NCBI RefSeq assembly: GCF_022682495.2
Contig: NC_071397.1
Span: 33,123,427-33,187,426 of the forward strand
Reading direction: 5' to 3'
DNA length: 64,000 nt
Origin: Desmodus rotundus
Taxonomy: Eukaryota > Chordata > Mammalia > Chiroptera > Phyllostomidae
Shown: one piece after another, positions 40,501 through 52,500 of the stretch
Layout of the letters: each line of letters begins with the position of its first letter
Numbering within the stretch: position 1 is the stretch's first letter
The notes under the pieces: model-generated
What the model was told of the DNA's origin: nothing
The model's input: the letters and a program-made list of their open reading frames with translations, nothing else
Databases searched by the model: none
Position numbers and translations under genes: made by a program

Positions 40501-43500
40501 TTTGTCACTACAAATTCAGTTCCATAATTTTACTTCTAAATCTTAATTCATTTTCAAGAACTACTTTTCTTTTCAAATACCTCTAAATACATCCTTAACC
40601 ACTTGACCCTGTGTAATTTAACTTCTCTAAGTCTTAGTTTCTTCCCAGGTAAAGAAAGATTATGTCATTTCTAAAAGTCCACACTTTAAAATTGTAATGT
40701 CCCTGTATATTTAAGGGTTACAAGTGCAAAGTATCAAATTTGGTCATCTCCAGGTGAGGCAAAGCAAATCAGATATAAGACCCCTCTTTCATTCCTAACC
40801 AAAAAAAAGTTATCAAACTTTAGAAAACAAAATCTAGGAACAGCCATTTAATAGAAGCTCAGTAATTATAGAGTGAAGATGCTTTATAAGAAAATGTGTA
40901 TACACCAGAAAAGAATCTCTCTTCCCCAATCACCATTTATGCACAGGTGTGCGTCTATGTGCAGGTACATACAACTAAAAGTGTCCTCAAATAAGCTGGA
41001 AGTCATTTCTAGGTTGACATCATCAGAAACAAATCAGGGACTAAACCAATGATTCTCAGTTGTGGGCAGTATTCTCCTTAGCAGATATTTGGAAAATTCT
41101 GAGGATATTTTTTGTTGTCACAGATCAGGGGATGATACTGGCTTCCAGTGGGCAGGACACAGGAATGCTACTAAACATCTCACAAAGCACAAAAGAATCC
41201 CTTCCCCCATCCAAAATAAGACTTATCTGGCCCAGCCCTGGCCAGGTAGCTCAGTAGGTTAGAGCATCATCCAGATACACCAAGGTTGTGGGTTCCATCT
41301 GCAGTCAGGGCACATACAAGAATCAACAAATGAATGTATAAGTAAATGGAAAAACAACCAACAAATTGATCTTGATCTCTCTCTCTCTCTCCCCCCCCTC
41401 ACTTCTTCCCTTCCTCTCTCCGTACTTGTCTTAAATAAATAAATAGAATAGAATAGAATAGAATAGAATAGAATAGAATAGGATAGAATTGTCTGGCCCA
41501 AAGTTCTGAGGGTAGAAACCCTGAGCTAACCTTACCTGGACCCTTGACACTGTTACACAAGTTAATGGTGAGGTCATCCACGATCCTGGAGAGTGAGTCA
41601 AAATCTGCCACATTGAATGCGTGGACATCATCGGGATCCGATGCAATCATCTTTAACTCAGACTCATCAGCATTTTTAATACCTCAAAAAATTGATATAT
41701 ACAAATTAAAAGCACTTCTCAGAAAAAAAAATAATGGAGTGAAGCAAAAATTTTACAGGCTACCCTGTATAATCAGTTAACTAGAATGTATATATGATTT
41801 TCCTCAATAATAAAATGATTGTCTACCTAGACTTATAAAATAAGATCAAATAAAAAATAATGTAAACTGAAAGCTATTCTGAATTAACTTCTTCTAAGTG
41901 CTTCTAGCACCAATATCCCACCAAAAAAAAGTCTCTCTGCAATGTTTCCTTCTGAAATGTAAAATATGGATATCAAAAATAAAGACTGGGCCATGGAAAA
42001 CCAAACAGGAATTTTTCTGATTCCTATTAAGAATGCATTTGTCCTCTTGAGCCATCACGTTCGTCCAAGAAGACATGTAATTTTGTCTCATTACAAGGAT
42101 AATTACATCATCTGATAAATTATATGATAGGGAAAATGTGCTTGTTTATTTCACACTTCAGAAAATATTTTCAACTACAAAAACATCCTCAGCTTTTGCA
42201 GTGCTGAGAGCATCGCTAGCCTCAGCAGTGCTTACCAATAGCAAACAGCTCCACGCCCTCATCCTTGAGTTTCTTCGAAGGCGCCTCAACATCATCTTGT
42301 GACTTTCCATCAGTGATAAGAACACCAATTTTTCGAGCTCTAGGTCTCATTCCAGCTTGGGTTTTGAAGCTCTGTTGGCGAATGAAATTCAAAGCCATGC
42401 CTGGTGGGATTTTTAAAAGAGAATCAATCATATCATTATTTAGCCACACGCTTGGACAGGAGCTAAAATCGAGCCAAACCGTCCTGACTCACCTGTGAGA
42501 GTATTGCCACCTTTGTATGGTAAGTTTGCCACCGCTTGCAACAAACTCTTCTTGTCTCTGTGAGCATTTAACTGCCACTCCGTTCTGGGGTCCCCACTAT
42601 ACTGGGCAAGGGCTAAAATAACACCACTGGCATTAGCGTATATAAAACAGCACAATGAAAATGCTTAAATGTTTTGAACACAGTCATACTCACCAATCTG
42701 TACTCTTTTGGGGCCAATATCAAAGACCTCCACAATACGAGCAATGAAACTCCTCACTGTTCTAAAATTTGCCCGGCCGATGCTCCATGATCCGTCCACC
42801 AGCAACACAATGTCTGCCTCAGCTCTGGTGAGACACTCCATCCCTGACATGGCAATTGTGAGACAGGGCAGAGTGAGGAGCAAATTCTTAGCAGGGTTGC
42901 TTCCTAGCCATGCACCTGCCCCCCCCATAAGCTCAGTGTTGCCTAACTGTTTGTGTTACAGCTTTAGAATTTGAGACTCTGAAAATATGTCCATGTGATT
43001 TACCAACTTCCAATAACAGTCATAAGAATCACCAATTCCTCCAATGATTATTTCAGTGGCAAATCTTTTTTTCATCTTGACTGCATTTCCCGGCCATAGT
43101 CATAGACCCTGGAGACTTAAATTAAACTACCATTACAATTTGAATGGGCTCACAAACTCAAGACCTGAAATAAATAAGTGAGAATGTACAGCCATCGAAC
43201 TATAAGGTGTTAATAATTTTAATAAAATTTTAATGTAATCTAACTATTAGATTTGCATGTTTCTGTGATATTCCATGGTCACTAGCAGACAAGTGTCAGA
43301 TGAACTGATAAAATGTATAAGCTAGAAAAGGTTTTAGTGAGCCAAGAAATCTTAAAATAATTAAGCTCCCAGGTAACTACTATACATATTATGAAGAAAT
43401 AGGAACAAACTTAAAATTAGACCTTTTTAAAGTAAATGTAACTGTGTTAAAGCCTGATAACTATTATATTATATAGTCATTAACTCCTTAATCATCTGCT

Positions 43501-46500
43501 ATGTATAACACTCAGGCATATACAGATGGTAAGGTCTGCACATTTAAAAAAACCAAGAGAGAAGAGAGACAATTTAGAAGAAGTATGCAAACAAATATAC
43601 AAATTGAGAGCTGTAGAGGCAACAAGCACAAACATTGATACAAAGCTAGGGTGCTTTGGAAAGAGAGAATAATCCCAATATCCTCAGTGCACAAGCTACA
43701 AAATAAAAATATAAGTCAGTTAATATCATCATAGGAGAAACAATAGAACATTAAAACAAAACAGCAAGATTTGACACTTTATTTTGTCCACATCCATATT
43801 TTCAAATGCTTTCTTTTCCAGGAGCTTATGTTACCAGCTATGGATTTTCCCACCTCTTGCCATGTTAGCCTCTGCTCTATACATTACAAAAAGAAGTCCT
43901 GGAGAAAAATTACACAATGCTCCTCACACTACAAAGTTGTCTTCATGCATTATACACTAACTCAGGATAGCAGAATCCCAAATACCATTCCAACCACCTA
44001 AGCTTTCTCAAGCCTGTTCGTGAATTACCCAGATCTACTCTTTGTTTTAGCAAATGATGGCAAATATTTAGAAGTAAATTCTACCCACCACCTGCACCCC
44101 TAAAACATTCAAAACTAGCTTCATGTACATGAAAACTATAACCATGGCACCTACAAAAAAGTCTAAAGGGTTTATGTTAGCATTTTGCTTCCCAAGTTGT
44201 CATTCCCCACCTATTTAAGTAACCCACCTCTTCTTGCTAAGCCCAAATAAGTCATTTTTCTTACTACTTTAACAAAATACAACTGCCTTTTAGTCATTAA
44301 AAAGAGAGAAAATGTACATTATCTACTGATCTCAAAAACTCATCTTTAAATATTATAGTACTATGTAATCAATGCATGCTAAAAATAAAATTTAAAAAGG
44401 GCCTTAAAACTATATTGTAAAAAAGCATGTTTAGCTGGATTTTTGAAGAATTTTTAAATATGTAAATTATTTATATAAATTTTAGTGTAACATTTGTGTA
44501 GTCACTTTTCATTGTGTGGTTAACCTAACTATTCTTACTTGAAATAGTTTCATAATATTGAGGTCTCCTAGGGAAATGTAACTCAATGTCTTACCGGAGG
44601 ATAAAATTGGCATTACAGTTGTGTCAGAAAGGGTTGTCATTTCTTGTCCAACAAGCGGTGAACTTTCTCCTCCATCAAACATTCCAAAAACATTTACTTT
44701 GTAGGTGGTACCTGCCCTGAAATGTGAAAACATATAGTCTATATGTATAATTGGCCCAAGTAGTGGCATTGTTGCTCTGTTTAAGATATTCATCTTGATT
44801 TACTAACCTTCGCTCAGTTATAATGCATACCACTGCAAGAGAAGGAAAATACTTTCCATCACATTGTAGTTTAAGCTAACAGTGTGAGGTATCAAGGGAA
44901 GCTGGCCAGCATTTTAGAGATTACTAGGGCTTCCAGCACCAGTCTCTGTCTTCTTGCTGTCAGATGTAGAATCCCCAGCACGGCACTGAACATGCAAGGA
45001 AGAGTCCGGCCCTTCACCCTTACTGTCTCTAAGCAAGGGGCTTTAAGAAAATAATTTCAATGTTGTACCTTTCAAGGTTAACATAAAGCCCCTAGCTCAA
45101 TGCTGGCACATAGTAGGCTCAGTAAATTTCATCCCCCCTATTCTGATAAAAGTAAATGACAAGCATTTATATAGACTTCAATATTGTTGAATGAATGGTT
45201 GAAACAAACTTTCAAAAAGGCACTGCACAGTAGTCCATTCTTTTTACTTCAATGAATGCAGGGTGCTGTTCAAACTCAAACTTCCTTGTTTTCCACTGCA
45301 CAGCCTGAAGCGAGGCTTTCAATGAGTTCACCCCTCCCCAATCCTTCCAGCTGGCACCACGCACAAAGTCCTGCCTTCCCTCTGCCATGGCCCACCCTGG
45401 AAGAGGACACACTTGGAATCCCAGTGTGAGTCACCTGGGCCTTTCCAGAAGGAAACCCCCACATTGCCCCAGGACTTGCTAGGGGAAAGCGACTTTTTAG
45501 TGTCGTATGGATGTTAATTTTTTTAAAGCAGGGTATTATTGAACATATGCCATCCCTGATCACTTAATAACAAAAATCATTAAAATATTACAAAAAAAAA
45601 TTTGCTCTCGAGCCTACATTCTGTTCTAACCCCTGAATGCTACCTCCACTTCACCAGCACCAAGAATAAGAAAGCAACGTCATCTGACTTAATACACTCT
45701 GCTGGCGAACTCTGTTGTGTAAGGCCAACTAATTTACATAAGTTATTCAATCTTTTGACACGAACCAAATATAGTTCATTCCTACCTAAGTTCCTCCAAG
45801 ACAACTGTGTTGTCATATGGTCCAACCACTAACTCCCCCAGTGTTCTTTCTTCCCCTGTAGGGTGGAACGTGACTTTGTAACCCTTCACCTCCCCAGGCG
45901 CAGGCTCCCAAGTCACTCGGAAACTTGACATGGTTGAGTCAGATGTTCTGAGGTTTCTGGGTGACTTAAATCGAGAAGCTGTAAAGATAACAAGATTTCA
46001 AAATATTATCCATAAGACTAGGCTTTGGGGGTTTTTATTAGCTTCTACAATAGTAAATTGAATTGGAAACATCTAAGTGACATACATGAGAATCATCACA
46101 ACCGTAACACTTCAAAACATATACTTATAAGTAAGTTAAGTCTGATAGCACCAGATATATACGCAATACAAATGCTGACTAACAAAGGGCTACCCAAGTG
46201 AAAGTGTATATAATTCTCACAATTCGGAAGATTAGATTAGCACTAGAACGTTAATATGTAGAATAATTTTACCAGGAGCTGGACTGGTAAAAATAACATG
46301 CTAATCCTGTCAAATTATTCTAATTAAATGTATTACAGAATTAATTTTAGATATGTACAAGTAAAGTAGATGTATAAAGTTTTCCTTAAAATGTGACATA
46401 CTTTCCAAAAGAGTTATCGTTGTGTACCTGTCGTTCCTGATCCTTGCCTAAGCTTCCCTTCTCCTGTCTTGTAAATTGGGAGAACTGTGATATCATATGT

Positions 46501-49500
46501 CGTCTGGGGTTTAAGTCTCTTTAACACTGTCGAGGTGACTGTGGGTGGCACTTTGGCAACCATCTGTCTTCCTCCCCCACGGGGGCGATATACAACACGG
46601 TAGTTGACAACTTTCCCAGGTGCTGGTTTCCAGGTAACTCTCATTGTGTTTTCTGTTTCTTCATCCACTTTCAAGGTTTTTGAATCTTGGGATACTGTGA
46701 GATAAAAAAAAAAAAAATTACAATGTGTACCATGTTGAAAATATATATGTCCATCTGCCCATTTATGTGAAAATAAACTATCTGTGGTTTCTTAAATATG
46801 TACATGTTCTCTTGCTTGGCATTACACCTCATAAATTCATGATGGCGGATGAGCCTAATCTCAGTGAGATCACAGAGAGACGTTTTTTCTTCAATTGGCT
46901 AATAAATAAAAATGGATGTTCACATTGCATGAATTTCCTATTTGTATTCTAAAGGTCATAATAAAGAAAACACCCATTTCTGAATTGAGCACCAACCTGA
47001 AAACCAAAAGGTTACTAGTTCAATTCCCAGTCAGGGCACATGCCTGAGTTGTGGGCCAGGTCCCTGGTTAGGGCCTATGAGAGGCAATCAATTGATGTAT
47101 CTCTCGCACATCAATGTTTTTCTCCCCCTCCCTTTATCTTTCTCCCTCCCTTCTCCTCTCTCTAAAAATAAATAAATAAAATCTTTTAAAAAAGGAAGGA
47201 AGGAAGGAAGGAAGGAAGGAAGGAAGGAAGGAAGGAAGGAAGGAAGGAAGGAAGGAAGGAAGGAGGAAGGAAGGAAGGAAGGAAGGAAGGAAGGAAGGAA
47301 GGAAGGAAGGAAGGAAGGAAGGAAGGAAACATCCATTTCTGGAGATGACTTTTTAAAACTTTTATTATATTTCCATCTGTAAAGAATTCCTGTAGCAATC
47401 ATGCTGTGAGGAATAGTAAAAACCATGATGCAGAGTCAGAAATATTACTTGGGTCTTTTCAGAAAAGATACAACCCACAAACGACTAACCAGAATGACTA
47501 GAGTTAACACAATTCTTTGTAACTGCCACAAATATGTCAGACTAGGAGCACAAATAGGAAACTCTACCACATAAAAATATCTCAGTAGCTCTAAACATAA
47601 ACTAGTAAATACTGAGTGCTTTAAGAAGCACTATATGTAAAAAGTGTTTAATATATAATTATTTATTATTGTTATCTTTTACTAATATTTTATAATTAAT
47701 AATAATTACATCAGAAACAGGTCACCAAATACCCACAAATAGCCAACACACCCCTTTTCTTGTAGATAATTAGAGTTTATCAGCAGGATCACTTCATTCA
47801 GTTTAACAATCTTAGTAATTCAAAAGGCATAAGTATTTTCTATAGGAAGAATCTAAAGCTTAAAGAAACACTGCAAAGGATCTTTCTTAATTCTAAGAGA
47901 AACATTCATATTCAAATAGACAAAAATCACTTGAAACAACTAAAAATCTGAAAAAAAACTAACGTATACATATATACAGAAAAACATTTTTCAGACACTA
48001 GACATCAGGAAGCACAGGACAGTGATCCCTGAGAAATGAGACATGAATGAGAGTTTACTTTATGATTCTCTAGCATATTATTTAGAAAGAATTTTCAGCC
48101 CCAGTACAGGAAGAGGGAATCCAGGTAGAGCCTAGTGGTCTCCCTTCATTCAGGAGGTGGTTTTGCAAATTTGGGGAGTCCCAGGCCCTTAAAACTTGCA
48201 GAGCAGAGTACTATAGAGGAGATAATGCTAGAGAGAAAAAACTCCAAAAATCTGAAAAAGATCCTCCTTGAGTCTTCAACCCAGTACTAATCAGTGCTTA
48301 CGTATGAGAAAGAGCCACCCAAAAAGAACAGAGGTAACAATTCCTATAGTTCCCACAGAGCCACGAATGCTCCCCTAACCAGAGCAGAAAAACTCAAAAT
48401 TCTTGGAATATCATGTATAGTACTCAAGAGGTTCTTGCCTGATTACTAAAATTCACCCTAAACTAAAGGTTTATCTGGTCTATCTCTAACAAAAAATAAA
48501 CTAAAATTTCTAAAAGATCAACCTATGTACAAGTAACTTAACTGCATCCAGAATAAAACTTAAGGATGTTTATAAGAATATAAAAATATCTAGCACCCAA
48601 AAAAGTAAAATTCACAATGTCTACCATCAAATAAAACTTACCAGGAATGCAAAGAAAAAATATGGCACATGTTATGGACTGAATGGTTGTGTCTCCCCAA
48701 AATTTACATGTTCAAGCCATAACCTCCAATGTGATGGTGCTTGGAGGTGGAACCTTTGGGTAATTAGGGATAAATGAGGTCATAACAGTAGGGCCCTAAT
48801 CTGATGGGAATGGAATCCTTGCACGAGAAAGAGGAGACACTAGAGCTCGCACACTCATGCTCTCTCTCCCCCCCTCACCTCCAACCATGTGCACAGACTA
48901 AAAAAAGAGAAAAAGGAGTTATATATGAACATAGCAAGAAGATGGCCATCTCCAAGCCAGGAAGAGGGCTCTCACCAGAAATCAAATTCTGACAAAACTT
49001 TGATCTTGGAACTGTGAGAAAATAAATTTCTTTTGCTTAATCCAACAGTTGATGATATTTTGGAGCTAAAAAAAACCCATAATAAGAACAAAAACTAATT
49101 AATAGAAACAGAACTAGAAATGACATATATGACCAAATTATTCAAAAGGGATGTTAAAGCAGCTATTATAACTATATTTCATATATTAATGATAGAAAAA
49201 ATATTAAGCATGTTAAATAAGGACACAGGACATATGAAAGAGACTCAAACAAAACTTCTGTAGCTGAAAAATACATAGGATGATATTAACAGCAGAATAA
49301 AAATCACAGAAACAAGATGAGTGAACTTAATAACATGATAATAGAAAGTATCCAAATGTAATGCAAGAAAATTTAAAAAAAAATTTAAGACAGAACAGCA
49401 CAACAGTGAGCTGTATGATAACTTCAAACAGACTAACTCATGTATAATTGGAGTACCTAAAGAGAATAGGGGTGTAATAAATAAAATATTTGGAGATATG

Positions 49501-52500
49501 ATGGACTAAATATTTTCAAATTTTATAAAACTATAAATCCACAGATCCAAGTAGCTCAATGAACCCTAGGCAAAAAAAATTATGAAGAAAATGATGTTAA
49601 GGCACATTATAAGCAAATCAATGGTAAAAAGAAAATCTTAAATACAGCCACATAAACAAAAGATATATTATGTATATAGGATAAATGAAATTCAAGAGAT
49701 GATTATGGGTTTTGTTTCTGGGAGATGAAAAAGTATAAACTCAACTGAGAGTAAATTAGTTGCAATTTTTTTTGTTTTAGGGTTTAAAGAAACTAAGAGA
49801 ATTCTCAGCTAAGCCTGTTACTTTCTGGAAGTATTAAAATTTATTCACATTAATCTTCAATTGTCTATTTCTATTTCCAGGTAAGTGAACTATTAAAAGA
49901 AAAAAATGTGTATTTTCAAACAAAAAAAATGTAAAGACCTTACACAGAGCTTTGGAAACAGTATGGAAAAGAATGGTATATAGAACAGTCTATTTGGGTT
50001 ATTATTACAAATTTTCACAAATAAGTTGATGTGTGTCTAACACTTTTCTAGAAAGGGTTGTGCTAAAATACGTTTTCTGACCTCTTATTTCTAGCTTAAA
50101 TTTTTATTTAGAACAAGACATTTTTACAAAAAATTCTCAAATTTTACGTAATTCAGAATTGAGGGAAATGAATTTTTAAATCTTGTAAGTATTGGTCTAA
50201 AAAGAAACCTATGTCCCCAAAAGAATGAGATCCCAAACTTTAAAATATTTTCTAAATTAAAAATGTGAATAACAGTCAAATGTTGTACTTCACACCTAGA
50301 AATGCTTTGAAGATCTCAATTATATTCCTGCCTATTAATTAATTCTTTAAAATAAAGGAATCAAAGTTAAATAAAGTACAATACACTTCATCTTAGCTTT
50401 AATAGAAAACTGGATTTTAGGGAGAAATTTAAAAAGCTTTGTTGGCATCCCCCAAAAGTTAACGCTTTACTTCATTGATAGGTATGCCACGTGATATGAA
50501 ATGCTGCAACACCCTGTTAGTCCTTTTCATGGTTCAGTAACTCTCAGAGGGAGATTTCCCACGGCCGCTGCGCTCTGCTAAACCAGCTGCTATGAATGAG
50601 AGAGCCAACAGAAAGCCTCCCATCCACTAGCTTCTGGACACAGTTCGCCATTTTCATTCTATCAGCAGCTGCATACCATGTCTCTGAGTTGAAAGCAATC
50701 CTAAAATTACTGCCAAAATGTCCCCTTAGAAGACGGTAAGAAACTCCACAAGCACGATCTAGGGACTGCTCAGGTATCCACACTTACAGATTCGTCCACC
50801 ACCTAAACACCACACCTGGCTCAGATTTGTCCTGAACTGCTTTACTTTCCACAAAGACAGCAAAGTAAAACAACAGCAAAATGCTAAGAGAACAAACAAA
50901 AATTCCTGGCTTCTCTCATATGTGCTTAGATGTGTGAGCATTTTGCATATACACTACAAAATGTGTGTTTCATTCCTGCTTAGTCTGGTCTTCAGTTCAA
51001 AAGAGATTGTTCTCTTCCCGCACCTTTAAATCAATTAGCCAAGAAAAACTGAAATTTTCCTAGATGCTCACCTTCTTAGAGATGAAAGGTTATTTAGGAC
51101 TTCTGTTACCATATTTGCTTTTGGCTAAACTATGTCCCTTGTTGAATAAAAACTGAAAACTCAGTCTTTTGGGAAGAAGACACAATGGGACAGTTTTTTA
51201 AAAAATTTTCCTCCCTCTAAATACATATACTTGAATAATTTCTCATCCGCATGAATTGTATTTTTATTCCTACAAGTAAATTTAGCTTTATGTGTCATAT
51301 CTGGCCTAGGTTTACAATATATCTACTCTTTATGACAAATGAATTTCTGCTAGAAATAGAAATGAATTTCTGCCAATTCTTAAACAATATCAGCCAATAT
51401 ATTCAAACACAAGATTTCATTTACTACTATGTAAACCAATCATGTGAATATCTGAGAAATATGCTTGTCTATTTAAATTTTCTAAAAGGGGTTTGATTTT
51501 TTAAATATCATTAACTTTGACACAAATTTAAGGTTAGACATAGCCAACTGAGTCTGCCAGTGATTTAAAAAAAAAAAGATGATTTCTTCAGACAACTCAA
51601 ACCAAAAGATTTTAATTTAAGAATAACTTTAAAATCAAGATATAAGACTCAACTGAAATTGCTCTTAGCCAGAAAAAAAAACATCCAATTTATCTATTTC
51701 TTTCTAATAAAATGTAAGAATTCCCTATTCTTTCTTCTTCTTCTAAAATTTTTCCCAAAACAAAAGAAACAAACTTTTCTCCAATAAATTTTGAGAAATG
51801 CCCATGGCTAACAAATGACTTTTTAGGAAAGAGAATTGAGAAATGTGAACACATATTTCACCAGGCAGTTGATAATAAATTATGGTACATCATTCAAAAG
51901 TATTCACAAGAAAGAATACTAATGAGATTAGAGTAAATCAGAGCCACCAGAAAACCAAGTGGACTACTGATTTAACCTTACCAACTACAGTAGAAATGAA
52001 GTAAAGAATCTAGCATTATTCTGGGGTGTATAATAACCACAGTCTCAATAGCCACTATCACTTCCCAATTGTCTCTGGTGGCTGGGCACTTTGCTTGGTG
52101 CTTTGCACATCATTGTTTCATTCAATCCTCTGGACAACTCTTAAGAGACTACATTCTACAGATTAGAAAACTGAAGCTCAAAGAAGATTAAGTAACTTGC
52201 CCAAGGTCTTATAGCTATAAATGTGTCCAAATTCTTTTTGTCTCCATAGCTCCTGCTCTTTTTACTAGTTGAGTTTCATATCTAGCTGATCATTCCACCA
52301 GGAGAGAGAAAGGAGAGAGGATTGGGGGTGGGAAGAGAGAAATATGGGTAGTTAGAAGAAATTCAATGTTTCAAAGTTTTATATAAATTTTCAATACTAA
52401 ATAAACCTGAATTTAAACCACATTCCTTTATTTTAATATTTATTGATCTTAGAGAGGAAGGGAGAGATAAAGAGAAACATTGATGTGAGAGAGAAAAATC

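Larger units (their letters stand above)
41047..41523 (+). mobile_element. MER20-like hAT relic, interrupted by a SINE
   Basis: The left part, 41047-41225, has 'caatgattctcagttgtgg', 'atattttttgttgtcacaga' and 'gctactaaacatctcacaa'. The right end, 41501-41523, has 'aaagttctgagggtagaaac' before 'cctg'. A SINE with its own duplication splits it. The right end lies only about 12 bases from the donor edge of window exon 9. Confidence 0.7.
36946..41535. other. Introns around exons 11 and 10
   Basis: They hold the 19-bp hairpin, the MER20-like relic and its SINE. 39033-41046 is otherwise plain AT-rich sequence. Confidence 0.65.

Noticed and set aside
41259..41650. Overlapping open frames around the pentamer repeat
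   Set aside because: They are SINE tail and (AATAG)n read-through joined by chance to the real exon 9 frame.
47088..47426. Minus-strand open frame rich in PSFL repeats
   Set aside because: It is the translation of the GGAA microsatellite and SINE, with no start context or splice support.
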